64,000 nucleotides of DNA from Gammaproteobacteria bacterium (GTDB taxonomy: Bacteria > Pseudomonadota > Gammaproteobacteria > DSM-19610): positions 1-64,000 of the forward strand of contig WGBO01000045.1 in assembly GCA_015494295.1 (NCBI GenBank), written 5' to 3'. The stretch's first letter is position 1. Each line of letters opens with the position of its first letter. Positions 56,103-64,000 of the stretch are shown one piece after another. The notes beneath the pieces are model-generated. The model had not been told where the DNA came from. It made no database searches and saw nothing but the letters and a program-made list of their open reading frames with translations. The position numbers were made by a program, and so were the translations under genes.

Positions 56103-57260
56103 TCAGAACACGTACTGTGCCTGTACGAACAGTTCGTCTTCGTCGTTACCCTTCACGCCCTTGCGATCCGAGTTCATGCGGTAGGTAGTCTGCACCTTGA
56201 TGTCATGCTTGTGCAGGTACCAGTTGGCGCCGATGGAGGTGCGGGTCCACTCGGTATCGTAGTTGTCGGCGTCCTGGGACTGGTAACCCGCCACCAGTTC
56301 GAACTGGCCCGGCATGACCATGTAACCGCCTTCGACGGCCCACTGGTCGAGATCGGTGGAGCCCTTCTTGTATACGCCGCCGGTGAAGTTGTTGTCGACG
56401 GTATCGGCGCTGATCTTGTTGTACTGCGCGTCCACCGAAAAGCCCGAGGCGCGGAAGGCAGCACTGACTTCGAAACCGGTCACTTCGTCCACGTCGGCCT
56501 TGGTGGCGCTGGTGGAGACACCATTGGCGGTATAGGTTTCCACATCGCCGTCACCGGACCAGCGGAAAGCCGCGACACCGATCGTTGCTTTGGTATCACC
56601 CTTGAAATCGCCCTGGGACATGCCCAGCTTGCCGAAGGGATGGAAGTCTGCACGGGCGGCATAGATCCAGCCTTCGTTGAAATCGGCGTTCTTGTTGACG
56701 GGGGTATCGAAGTCTATCTTGCTGGCGTCGGGGTCGATGTTCGCCTGGGCCAGGGTCGCACCCCAGGTCAGATTGTCTCCGGCCGAACCCTTGAAGTGCA
56801 GGCCCAGGCTGCGGTCAGGCGCGCCGTAGTTGTGATCGCCCACGAAGGTGCGTTCCACCAGTTGTTGCTTCTTGGAGGAGGTCAGGAATTCGCGCGAGAA
56901 CGCGGTCTTGACGTTACCGATCAGGATCTTGGCTCCGTCGAAGCCCTTGTACTCCATGTAGGCATCCTTGACGGCGACTTCGTTGTCGCCGGAAGCCTTG
57001 CCGAAGTCAAACTGGAACTTGCCTTCCCAGTCCTTGTGGATGCTGCCCTTGATGTAGGGGCGGAAACGGCGCAGGAACAGTTCGTCGGTGGTGCTGCCGT
57101 TGTCCGGATCGACCTGGTGGTACTGGACCTGGATACGGCCGCCCACCTTCACGAATTTCTCGCCGTCCTTGTAGACGGTAACGCCGGCGGCATGGGCCGG
57201 GATGGCAATGCAGACGCCGAGTGCTGTCAGTATGCCCTGATGAAGAGCGTTCATGCGCAT
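56103..57260 (-). CDS. Phosphate-selective porin, OprP/OprO family
   Basis: The 385-residue outer-membrane protein has a signal peptide ending AHA (residue 24), then DGEKFVKVGGRIQVQYHQVD and DELFLRRFRPYIKGSI with strongly amphipathic beta strands, and ends in Phe, as 16-strand porins do. The family forms phosphate or polyphosphate channels. Behind it is a double Pho box, so induction at phosphate starvation is likely. AGGAG six bases before the ATG fixes the start. Confidence 0.88.
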   Translation of the reverse strand: MRMNALHQGILTALGVCIAIPAHAAGVTVYKDGEKFVKVGGRIQVQYHQVDPDNGSTTDELFLRRFRPYIKGSIHKDWEGKFQFDFGKASGDNEVAVKDAYMEYKGFDGAKILIGNVKTAFSREFLTSSKKQQLVERTFVGDHNYGAPDRSLGLHFKGSAGDNLTWGATLAQANIDPDASKIDFDTPVNKNADFNEGWIYAARADFHPFGKLGMSQGDFKGDTKATIGVAAFRWSGDGDVETYTANGVSTSATKADVDEVTGFEVSAAFRASGFSVDAQYNKISADTVDNNFTGGVYKKGSTDLDQWAVEGGYMVMPGQFELVAGYQSQDADNYDTEWTRTSIGANWYLHKHDIKVQTTYRMNSDRKGVKGNDEDELFVQAQYVF

Positions 57261-57329
57261 GTGATTCTCCTGATTGACAATGTTTTGTCGGTTGACTGTT
57301 GAACGACAGGCGCACTTTATGGCGGTTGT

Positions 57330-57369
57330 ATGACAGGCGAGTGACGGAACGGTTACGGAAATGTGACAA
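57330..57369 (-). promoter_or_regulatory. Tandem Pho boxes (PhoB-binding repeats) upstream of the porin
   Basis: Read on the minus strand, four 7-base units lie every 11 bases: TTGTCAC, CCGTAAC, CCGTCAC, CTGTCAT. The Pho-box consensus is two CTGTCAT-type units spaced by four bases, so this is two adjacent boxes. A CATAAA sequence at 57,321-57,316, eight bases after the last unit, may be the -10. Position is 70-110 bases before the porin ATG. Confidence 0.85.
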
Positions 57370-57420
57370 CCGGCGCCACGTCCGTCAGCACGGCTCCGGC
57401 GGATTGGGTATCATGCGCGC

Positions 57421-58752
57421 ATGGAAAATTCCTGGATCGTCGTCATCGTGGGCAGCCTGCTGGCGGGCGGACTTGGCTGGCTGCTGGCCAACGCCCGCGC
57501 GCAACGCACCATCGGCCGGCTGCGCGAGGACAACGCGCGCCTGCAGGCCCGCATCGACAGCGAGCGACAGGCCTCGCAGGAAAAGCTGGAAGCCTTCGAA
57601 GCCGCGCGCCGCCAGCTCGAGGACTCGTTCAAGGCCCTGGCCGGCGACATCATGAAATCCAGCAGCAGCGAATTCCTGAAGCTGGCGGAGACACGCTTCA
57701 AGGCCCTGCACGAGCAGTCCAGCAACGAGTTCGAGAAGCGCGAAAAGGCCGTCGAGAATCTCGTCCGCCCGATCCGCGAAACCCTGGAAAAGACCGACCA
57801 GCAGATCCGCAAGATGGAGGAAGAGCGCCAGAAGAGTTTCGGCGCGCTCAATCAGCACCTGGAATTCATGAAGTCGGCGCACGACCAGTTGCAGGCGGAA
57901 ACGCGCAACCTGGTGAAGGCGCTGAAACGTCCCGAAGTGCGCGGCCAGTGGGGCGAGTTGACGCTCAAGCGACTGGCGGAACTGGCCGGGATGGTCGAAC
58001 ACTGCGACTTCGAGCAACAGCACAGCATCGATACCGAACAGGGCAAGCAGCGGCCGGACATGGTGGTGCGCATGCCTGGCGGCCGCCAGATCGTGGTCGA
58101 CGCCAAGGCGCCGATGGACGCCTACCTGTGCGCGGTGGAAGCGGAAAACGACGCGCAACGCGCCCAGGAACTGCAACGCCACGCCCGCAACGTGCGCGCC
58201 CGCGTGCGCGAGCTGGCCAGCAAGGCTTATTGGCAGAACCTCTCCTCGACGCTCGATTTCGTGGTGCTGTTCATTCCCGGTGACCAGTTCCTGTCGGCGG
58301 CGCTGGAGCTGGACCCGGACCTTCTGGAAGACGCCCTTGCCGACCGCGTGGTACTGGCGACGCCCTCCAGCCTGGTGGCCCTGTTGCGGGCCATAGCCTA
58401 CGGCTGGCGCCAGGAAACGCTGGCCGAGAACGCGGAAAAGATCCGCAAGGTGGGCGAGGAACTGTACGAACGCCTGACCACCTTTGCCGGGCACCTGGAA
58501 AAACTCGGCAGCACCCTGGGGCGCAGTGTCGAGCACTACAACAAGGCGGTGGGATCCTTCGACAGCCGCATCCTGCCCAGCGCGCGCCGCTTCAGCGACA
58601 TGGGCCTGCGCGCCCGCAAGGAAATGGTCGAACCGCAGCCGGTGGACCGCATGCCACGCGAGGTCCGTGACAACGACAATGGTGACGAGGGCGGGAAGGA
58701 GCCGCCCCCTCTGCCCCCCCGGAAAGACGCAACAGAACCCGATGCCGACTGA
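57421..58752 (+). CDS. rmuC: RmuC-family DNA recombination protein
   Basis: The 443-residue protein has an N-terminal membrane helix (WIVVIVGSLLAGGLGWLL), a long coiled coil (about residues 30-160) and the RmuC domain with VRGQWGELTLKRLAELAGM, RPDMVVRMPGGRQIVVDAKAPMDAY (D-x-K nuclease-fold core) and FIPGDQFLSAAL. RmuC limits DNA inversions in Escherichia coli. Its last codons overlap the hpnC start. Confidence 0.95.
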   Translation: MENSWIVVIVGSLLAGGLGWLLANARAQRTIGRLREDNARLQARIDSERQASQEKLEAFEAARRQLEDSFKALAGDIMKSSSSEFLKLAETRFKALHEQSSNEFEKREKAVENLVRPIRETLEKTDQQIRKMEEERQKSFGALNQHLEFMKSAHDQLQAETRNLVKALKRPEVRGQWGELTLKRLAELAGMVEHCDFEQQHSIDTEQGKQRPDMVVRMPGGRQIVVDAKAPMDAYLCAVEAENDAQRAQELQRHARNVRARVRELASKAYWQNLSSTLDFVVLFIPGDQFLSAALELDPDLLEDALADRVVLATPSSLVALLRAIAYGWRQETLAENAEKIRKVGEELYERLTTFAGHLEKLGSTLGRSVEHYNKAVGSFDSRILPSARRFSDMGLRARKEMVEPQPVDRMPREVRDNDNGDEGGKEPPPLPPRKDATEPDAD

Positions 58753-59641
58753 CATCCCCGCCGCCGTTGCGGCCCGCCAGACCGCGGGGGTGCGACAGGC
58801 CTACCGCACCTGCCGGCAAGTCGCGCGCACGCACTATGAAAACTTCCCGGTCGCGTCTTTTTTGCTGCCACGCTGGCAGCGCGACCCCGTGGCCGCCATC
58901 TATGCCTTCGCGCGCCGCGCCGACGATATCGCCGACGAAGGCAACGACAGCGCCGAGAGCCGCCTGCGCCGGCTCGACGACATGGGCGCGGCACTGCGCG
59001 CCATCGAAGAGGGTGAAACACCCGACGACCCGATCTACCTGGCGCTGGCTGACAGCATCCGCCGCCACGCCTTGCCGACCGGCCTGTTTCACGATCTGCT
59101 CAGCGCTTTCCGCCAGGATGTGAGCAAAACCCGCTACGCGAATTTCGGCGAACTGATGGACTACTGCCGCCGTTCCGCCAACCCGGTCGGGCGCCTGCTG
59201 CTGCACCTGAACCGCCAGGCCGATGCGCGCAAGCTGGCCCGGTCCGACGCCATTTGCAGCGCGCTTCAGTTGGTCAACTTTCTTCAGGACATCGACCAGG
59301 ACTACAGGGAAAACGGCCGTATCTACCTGCCGCAGGATGACATGCAGCGCTTCGCGGTGGACGAGGACACCCTTCGCGAACGGCGCAACTGCTTTGAACT
59401 GAAGGAACTGCTGCGCTTCCAGATCCAGCGCGCCAGCCGACTGCTCGGCGCCGGCAGCCGGCTGGGCATGGACGTGGGCGGCCGGTTTGGCCTGGAGCTG
59501 CGCGCCATCGTGCTCGGCGGCGCGCGGGTGCTGGAGAAACTTCACGCCCGCGAGGACGTCTTCGAACGCCCGCGCCTGGACCGGCGCGAACGTCTCGGTA
59601 TCCTGTTCTCGGCGTTCTGGCAGGGCTTTTCCCGACGCTGA
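58742..59641 (+). CDS. hpnC: Squalene synthesis protein HpnC (hydroxysqualene synthase)
   Basis: HpnC converts presqualene diphosphate to hydroxysqualene in hopanoid synthesis. The 299-residue trans-isoprenyl-diphosphate fold protein has YAFARRADDIADEG near residue 58 (first acidic motif), CRRSANPVGRLLLHL, and NFLQDIDQDYRENGRIYLP (second acidic motif). The ATG at 58,742 overlaps rmuC by 11 bases. hpnC-hpnD-hpnE are in order. Confidence 0.95.
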   Translation: MPTDIPAAVAARQTAGVRQAYRTCRQVARTHYENFPVASFLLPRWQRDPVAAIYAFARRADDIADEGNDSAESRLRRLDDMGAALRAIEEGETPDDPIYLALADSIRRHALPTGLFHDLLSAFRQDVSKTRYANFGELMDYCRRSANPVGRLLLHLNRQADARKLARSDAICSALQLVNFLQDIDQDYRENGRIYLPQDDMQRFAVDEDTLRERRNCFELKELLRFQIQRASRLLGAGSRLGMDVGGRFGLELRAIVLGGARVLEKLHAREDVFERPRLDRRERLGILFSAFWQGFSRR

Positions 59642-59708
59642 ACCGGCACGTTTCGCCGGCCCCGCAAACCGGGTAGAATTCAGGCCCGTTTTCTGAAACC
59701 CGGACCTC

Positions 59709-60584
59709 ATGTCGCCCGACCGATACTGTCAGGACAAGGCCGCCGCCAGCGGCTCCAGCTTCTATTACAGCTTCCTGTTCCTGCCCCCCGACCAGCGTCA
59801 GGCGATCACCGCCCTGTATGCCTTCTGCCGCGAGGTGGACGACGTGGTGGACGAATGTTCGGACGTCGGCGTGGCGCGGACCAAGCTGGACTGGTGGCGG
59901 GCGGAACTGGATCGCTGTTTCGACGGCGAACCCACCCACCCGGTCACCACCGCGCTATTGAACCCGGTTCATGAGCGCAACCTGCCCCGGGAATACTTCC
60001 AGGAAATCATCGACGGCATGGAGATGGACCTGGAACGCACGCGTTACGAAAGTTTTTCAGACCTGGCACTGTACTGCCACCGGGTCGCCGGCGTGGTTGG
60101 CCTGCTGTCGGCGGAAATCTTCGGTTACCGCGACCGCCACACCCTGAAATACGCGGAAACGCTGGGCACCGCCTTCCAGCTCACCAACATCCTGCGCGAC
60201 GTGCGCGAGGACGCCGAACGCGGCCGCATCTACCTGCCGCTGGACGAACTGTTCGAGCACCGCGTCAATCCCCACGACCTGCTGAGGCTGGAACCCGGCG
60301 AGGGGATGCGCGGCCTGTGCCGTCACCAGGCGCAGCGCGCGCGCGACTATTACCGGCGCGCACTCGACTACCTGCCCGACATCGATCGGGAGGCGCAGCG
60401 CAGCGGCCTGATCATGGCCGGGATCTACCGCACCCTGCTCGACGAAATCGAATCCGACGGCTTCCGGGTGATGGAACACCGGGTGCGCCTGACGCCACTG
60501 CGCAAACTGTGGATCGCCTGGCGCACCGCGCGCCGCGAACGCCGCTGGCAGCGCCACTACCTGAAGCAGGCCGCGCGTGCCTGA
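59709..60584 (+). CDS. hpnD: Presqualene diphosphate synthase HpnD
   Basis: HpnD joins two farnesyl diphosphates. The 291-residue protein has FYYSFLFLPPDQRQAITALYAFCREVDDVVDE (first aspartate-rich region), YCHRVAGVVGLLSAEIFG, and LTNILRDVREDAERGRIYLP (second). It starts 67 bases after hpnC and overlaps hpnE by eight bases. Confidence 0.96.
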   Translation: MSPDRYCQDKAAASGSSFYYSFLFLPPDQRQAITALYAFCREVDDVVDECSDVGVARTKLDWWRAELDRCFDGEPTHPVTTALLNPVHERNLPREYFQEIIDGMEMDLERTRYESFSDLALYCHRVAGVVGLLSAEIFGYRDRHTLKYAETLGTAFQLTNILRDVREDAERGRIYLPLDELFEHRVNPHDLLRLEPGEGMRGLCRHQAQRARDYYRRALDYLPDIDREAQRSGLIMAGIYRTLLDEIESDGFRVMEHRVRLTPLRKLWIAWRTARRERRWQRHYLKQAARA

Positions 60585-61908
60585 AGCGGCAACAACGCCC
60601 GCGCCGGCCATCGTGGTCGGCGGCGGCTGGGCCGGCCTTGCCGCCGCCGTGCACCTGACCCGCAACAAGGTTCCGGTACTGTTGCTGGAATCCGCGCGCC
60701 AGCTCGGCGGCCGCGCGCGCAGCATCCGCTTCGGCGACGGTGTGGCTGACAACGGCCAGCACCTGATGATCGGCGCCTACCAGTCGCTGCTGTCGCTGTT
60801 ACTGGAACTGGGCATCGACATCGACAAGGTGCTGCGCCGCGACCCCCTGTCGCTGAGCACTTTCCGCAAGGGACGCGCCAGCCTGCATTTTCACGCGCCG
60901 CGCCTGCCCGCCCCGCTGCACCTGCTGGCGGCCATCCTGCTGGCGCGCGGCCCCGGACTGCGCGACCGCCTGCAGGCGCTGCGCTTCGGCCGCCACCTGA
61001 AAACCCTGCGCCTGCCCGCCGACGGGGACATCAGCGTGCAGGCCCTGTTGCACAGCGAGCGCCAGACGCCGGACATGATTCGCCGCCTGTGGGAGCCCCT
61101 GTGCCTCGCCACCCTCAACACACCGATCGCCGAGGCCTCGGCACGCATCTTCCTGCGCGTGTTGCGCGACACCTTTCTCACCATGAACCGCCACAGCGAC
61201 CTGCTGTTCAGCCAGGTGGAACTCGGTAACCTGCTGCCGGTGCCGGCGGCCGCCTGGCTGGAGAGACACGGCGCACAAGTGCGGCTCGGTGAAAGGGTGA
61301 CGGGCCTGAAACTCGACCGCCGCGGTAACCTGGCGGTGATCAGCGGCCATGCAGAGCGGGCGGCCAGCCATATCGTGCTCGCCACCCCCCACGTGATGGC
61401 GCGCCGGCTGATGTCCCACCACCGGCCACTGAAACAGCTGTGCGGCAAGCTCGAGCAGCTCGGTAACGAACCGATCACCACCCTGTACCTGCAATACCCC
61501 GCCTCGGTGTGCCTGCCGCAGCCGATGATCGGTATCGAGGACGGACTGGCCCAGTGGGTGTTCGACCGCCGCGTATGTGGCCAGCCCGGACTGATCAGCG
61601 TGGTCATCAGTGCGCGCGGCAAACACGACAGGCTGGACCGGGAAACCCTCACCGCGCGCATCATCGGCGAACTGGCGGAAACCTTTCCGGCCTGGCCGGC
61701 GCCGACGGCGCAACTGCTGGTGCGCGACAAGCGCGCCACCTTCTCCAGCCGTGCCGGCGTGGACGCCGTCCGCCCCGGCAACCGCACCCCGGTCGAGGGA
61801 CTGTGGCTGGCCGGCGACTATACCGACACCGGGCTGCCCGCCACCCTCGAAGGCGCCGTGCGCAGCGGTGTACACTGTGCAACATCCATCCTTGAATCCA
61901 TGAAGTAA
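60577..61908 (+). CDS. hpnE: Hydroxysqualene dehydroxylase HpnE
   Basis: This 443-residue FAD flavoprotein makes squalene from hydroxysqualene. It has IVVGGGWAGLAAAVHLTR (dinucleotide fold), LLLESARQLGGRARSI, and the C-terminal GLWLAGDYTDTGLPATLEGAVRSG FAD motif typical of amine-oxidase-like enzymes. It starts at GTG inside the end of hpnD. Squalene-hopene cyclase and other hpn genes are not in the window. Confidence 0.95.
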   Translation: MPEAATTPAPAIVVGGGWAGLAAAVHLTRNKVPVLLLESARQLGGRARSIRFGDGVADNGQHLMIGAYQSLLSLLLELGIDIDKVLRRDPLSLSTFRKGRASLHFHAPRLPAPLHLLAAILLARGPGLRDRLQALRFGRHLKTLRLPADGDISVQALLHSERQTPDMIRRLWEPLCLATLNTPIAEASARIFLRVLRDTFLTMNRHSDLLFSQVELGNLLPVPAAAWLERHGAQVRLGERVTGLKLDRRGNLAVISGHAERAASHIVLATPHVMARRLMSHHRPLKQLCGKLEQLGNEPITTLYLQYPASVCLPQPMIGIEDGLAQWVFDRRVCGQPGLISVVISARGKHDRLDRETLTARIIGELAETFPAWPAPTAQLLVRDKRATFSSRAGVDAVRPGNRTPVEGLWLAGDYTDTGLPATLEGAVRSGVHCATSILESMK

Positions 61909-61922
61909 CGGAAACCCACGAC

Positions 61923-62675
61923 ATGAACATACCCGACAACTGGCACGCGCGGGACGGACTGCTGGACGGACGCGTCATTCTGATCACGGGCGCCGCCACC
62001 GGCATCGGCGCCGCCGCCGCCAGGCGCTGCGCCGCCGCCGGCGCCACCGTCATCCTGCTGGACAAGATTGTGCGCGGCCTGGAACAGGTCTACGACGACA
62101 TCGAGTCGGCGGGCGGCGCACAACCGGCGATCTATCCCATGAACCTGGAAGGCGCCACCGAAAAGGACTACCAGGACCTTGCCGACACCATCGAACGGGA
62201 ATTCGGCCGGCTCGATGGCCTGCTGCACAATGCCGCCATGCTTGGCGCACTGGTGCCGATGGCCCATTTCGAGGCGGAACTCTGGTACAAGATCATGCAG
62301 ATCAACCTGAACGCACCGTTCCTGATGACGCGCGCCTGCCTTGAACTGCTGATGAAAAGCGACGACGCCTCGGTGGTATTCGTCAGCGACAAGGTCGGCC
62401 GCCACGGCAAGGCTTACTGGGGCGCCTACGGGGTAAGCAAGGCGGGGATCGAAAACATGATGCAGGTGTTCGCCGACGAAATGGAGAGCAACACCCATGT
62501 GCGTTTCAACAGCTATGACCCCGGCGCGGTCGCAACGGCCATGCGCACCATCGCCTACCCCGGCGAGATGCCGGGCAAGAGCCGCGAACCCGGTCAGGTC
62601 GTCGAGCCGCTGCTGTACCTGCTCGGCGGCGACAGCCGGGGCGTGACCGGCAAGGCGTTCAGCCTGGAAGGTTGA
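61923..62675 (+). CDS. yciK: Short-chain dehydrogenase, YciK type
   Basis: The 250-residue SDR has LITGAATGIGAAAARRCA (cofactor loop), LLHNAAMLGALVPM, and VFVSDKVGRHGKAYWGAYGVSKAG with catalytic Ser and YxxxK. YciK-like wording (N-A-A-x-L-G, N-L-N-A-P-F) fits the enteric and pseudomonad protein, whose substrate is unknown. In pseudomonads it follows ubiG-mupP; here it follows hpnE by 14 bases. Its stop is inside a perfect inverted repeat. Confidence 0.88.
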   Translation: MNIPDNWHARDGLLDGRVILITGAATGIGAAAARRCAAAGATVILLDKIVRGLEQVYDDIESAGGAQPAIYPMNLEGATEKDYQDLADTIEREFGRLDGLLHNAAMLGALVPMAHFEAELWYKIMQINLNAPFLMTRACLELLMKSDDASVVFVSDKVGRHGKAYWGAYGVSKAGIENMMQVFADEMESNTHVRFNSYDPGAVATAMRTIAYPGEMPGKSREPGQVVEPLLYLLGGDSRGVTGKAFSLEG

Positions 62676-62687
62676 ACGCCTTGCCGG
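62647..62687. terminator. Perfect 15-bp hairpin between convergent yciK and thioredoxin genes
   Basis: CCGGCAAGGCGTTCA (62,647-62,661) and its exact complement (62,673-62,687) flank an 11-base loop. The left arm is inside yciK, the right arm starts with its TGA stop, and the arm ends one base before the stop codon of the thioredoxin gene from the other strand. A shared bidirectional terminator is likely despite the lack of T-runs. Confidence 0.6.
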
Positions 62688-62688
62688 C

Positions 62689-63711
62689 CTAGTCCATCAG
62701 ATCCACGTGCTTGCCCTGCGCCTCCAGGGCGTCGGCGCGCGCCTGCAGGTAACGCTGGAAGTTCGGCTGTTTCAGGTAGGCCCCGGAGAGCACGTAGTCC
62801 ATGGCCGACTGCACGTGAAATGTCCGCAGGTAGGCCTCGGTACGGAACACCTCCTTGCCCGAGGCGTCGAACATCACCATGGTCGGCACGTACTGGACAT
62901 TGAGCGCCTTCGCCCACTCGCGGGCCGTGGTGGGCTTGCCGTCCGGCATGGTCAGCGGTGTCTTCGCCCACATGTCGAACAGCGCCACGTCGAAGCCGGA
63001 CAGCAGCCGCCGGCTTTCCTCGCGAGCCAGAATATCCTCGTGCAGTTCGTCACAGGCTGCGCAGTCCTTCTGTTCGAAAAAGACCAGCAAGGGCTTGCCC
63101 GAGTCGCGCCTGTCCAGTGCGTAGGGAGGCTGGATCCAGTCCGGTGAGTGGTGCAGCTTGCCGCTGGCCGCCTGCGGCGCGCGCGCCTTCCAGAACTCAC
63201 GGAAACTGATTTCCTTTTCCTTGTGCTGACCGACATAGTCCAGCACCGCACTGAACCTGTGCGGCGGGTAGTAGCCGTTCAGCCTCAGGACCACCTTGCC
63301 CTGTTCGTCGAGAAACAACAGCGTCGGCGTGAACATGACCTTCAGATCAGCGGCAAAACCCTTCTCCGTGGTGGTCCGGCCCTGCAGGTCGGTGACTTCC
63401 AGCGCGCCCCACATATTGATGGCGATCACGTCGAAATACTTCTGCGTCTTCTCGGCAATCTCGCGCTGGGCGAAATTGACCTCCAGCAACTTCGCGCAAT
63501 AGGGACAGCCGTCCTGGTAGAAATACAGCATCACCCGCTTGCCGGCAGCGGCGGCTTCGGCAATGTCTTCGCGGATATCCAGGAAAGACGTTTTGAACCA
63601 GGCCGGTTTCTCGTGGTAACCGGGGTTTTCGTAGCCGGTCGCCTGTTCTTCGGCGTGACCGGCCAGTGGCGCCAGCATCAGGACCAGCGCAATCAGAATT
63701 CCGGGCTTCAT
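62689..63711 (-). CDS. Periplasmic protein with two thioredoxin-fold domains (SoxW-like)
   Basis: After a signal peptide (about residues 1-20, ending GHA) there are two thioredoxin-like domains in 340 residues. The first (about 35-165) has YFYQDGCPYCAKLLEV, a CPYC active site, and FTPTLLFLDE with cis-proline. The second (about 195-325) has FFEQKDCAACDELHED, a CAAC site, and VPTMVMFDASG. Both look active. SoxW-type proteins keep sulfur-oxidation or cytochrome components reduced; the partner here is not seen. GGAG precedes the ATG. Confidence 0.8.
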   Translation of the reverse strand: MKPGILIALVLMLAPLAGHAEEQATGYENPGYHEKPAWFKTSFLDIREDIAEAAAAGKRVMLYFYQDGCPYCAKLLEVNFAQREIAEKTQKYFDVIAINMWGALEVTDLQGRTTTEKGFAADLKVMFTPTLLFLDEQGKVVLRLNGYYPPHRFSAVLDYVGQHKEKEISFREFWKARAPQAASGKLHHSPDWIQPPYALDRRDSGKPLLVFFEQKDCAACDELHEDILAREESRRLLSGFDVALFDMWAKTPLTMPDGKPTTAREWAKALNVQYVPTMVMFDASGKEVFRTEAYLRTFHVQSAMDYVLSGAYLKQPNFQRYLQARADALEAQGKHVDLMD

Positions 63712-63930
63712 CTCTGTTACTCCTTACCGTCCGGCCGCGCCTCGCGGCCGGTTACATAGTGGTCAGTGACAGGTTCGGTTGCAAGCGGCAAAAAGACGGA
63801 AATCTGGCGCCGGCAGGCGGCAAGCGGGCGGCAAAACATGTGTCGGAAAATTGACGAAAGACGCTGAAGCAAAATCGAAATGGCTTCTATTATTATGTTT
63901 TTATTAATATTTCACTTATCGTTGCAATTG

Positions 63931-63945
63931 TGGCACGAAAATCGC
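63931..63945 (+). promoter_or_regulatory. Sigma-54-type promoter
   Basis: TGGCACG, four bases, then TCGCA fits the sigma-54 consensus TGGCACG-N4-TTGCW with one mismatch; the GG at -24 and GC at -12 are kept. It lies about 38 bases before the ATG at 63,983, so transcription should start near 63,957. The AT-rich stretch 63,870-63,925 could hold an IHF bend or activator site. Confidence 0.65.
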
Positions 63946-63982
63946 ATTAAGGCAGGCACGCACTGAACCACTGGACATTCGC

Positions 63983-64000
63983 ATGAACAAGCCACTGCCA
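63983..64000 (+). CDS. Start of an unidentified gene (cut by window end)
   Basis: Six codons (MNKPLP) follow a GGA eight bases upstream and the sigma-54-like promoter. Nothing can be said of the product, except that sigma-54 control narrows the choices to nitrogen, motility, surface or sensor-regulated functions. The rest lies outside the window. Confidence 0.4.

Noticed and set aside
56028..57302. Plus-strand open frame opposite the porin
   Set aside because: It is antisense to a protein with signal peptide, porin strands and Pho-box promoter.

Overview
The window is a chromosomal segment from a gammaproteobacterium. Core gene order (gyrA-serC-serA-pheA-hisC-tyrA-aroA-cmk-rpsA-ihfB-lapA-lapB-pyrF) is typical of that class, and squalene genes hpnCDE, a SoxW-like thioredoxin and rhombosortase suggest an environmental relative of the Chromatiales/Ectothiorhodospiraceae (a guess; no marker settles it). 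I saw no rRNA, tRNA, CRISPR array or intact insertion sequence.

Bases 1-26,000 are a surface-polysaccharide (O-antigen or capsule) locus, visibly poorer in G+C than the rest. It sits between ihfB/lapAB and a wbpM-type dehydratase, the position of the O-antigen locus in Pseudomonas aeruginosa. On the minus strand it reads manC, wzz, the UDP-L-FucNAc genes fnlA-fnlB-fnlC, glycosyltransferases, an initiating sugar phosphotransferase, a DegT aminotransferase, a FemAB-like acyltransferase, wzx, a methyltransferase, wzy, three separate sulfotransferases, a polysaccharide deacetylase, then wbpM and galU. A second wzz enters from the left edge on the plus strand. Set into this block in the opposite orientation (3,614-9,585) is a five-gene operon that matches the Gram-positive dltABCD D-alanylation toolkit piece by piece: carrier protein, MBOAT, DltD-like SGNH protein and AMP-ligase. 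It is led by a tandem-domain flavoprotein that is not part of any dlt operon I know. This is the most interesting system in the window.

Bases 26,000-43,900 are GC-rich housekeeping genes on the minus strand: manC, comEA, pyrF, lapB, lapA, ihfB, rpsA, cmk, aroA, tyrA, hisC, pheA, serA, serC, gyrA, mtnA. Many overlap by 1-4 bases or are a few bases apart.

Bases 44,000-64,000 are mixed: mscS, an MTA/SAH deaminase, ubiG, a MupP/Gph phosphatase, a rhomboid protease, a GST-like protein and rhombosortase; an arsenic operon (arsR, a GAPDH gene collapsed to 39 codons, arsJ) with a clear promoter/operator; a MacAB-type four-gene exporter; an OprP/O-type porin behind four 11-base-spaced Pho-box repeats; rmuC; hpnCDE; an SDR; a tandem thioredoxin protein; and, at the right edge, a sigma-54-type promoter in front of a gene that leaves the window.
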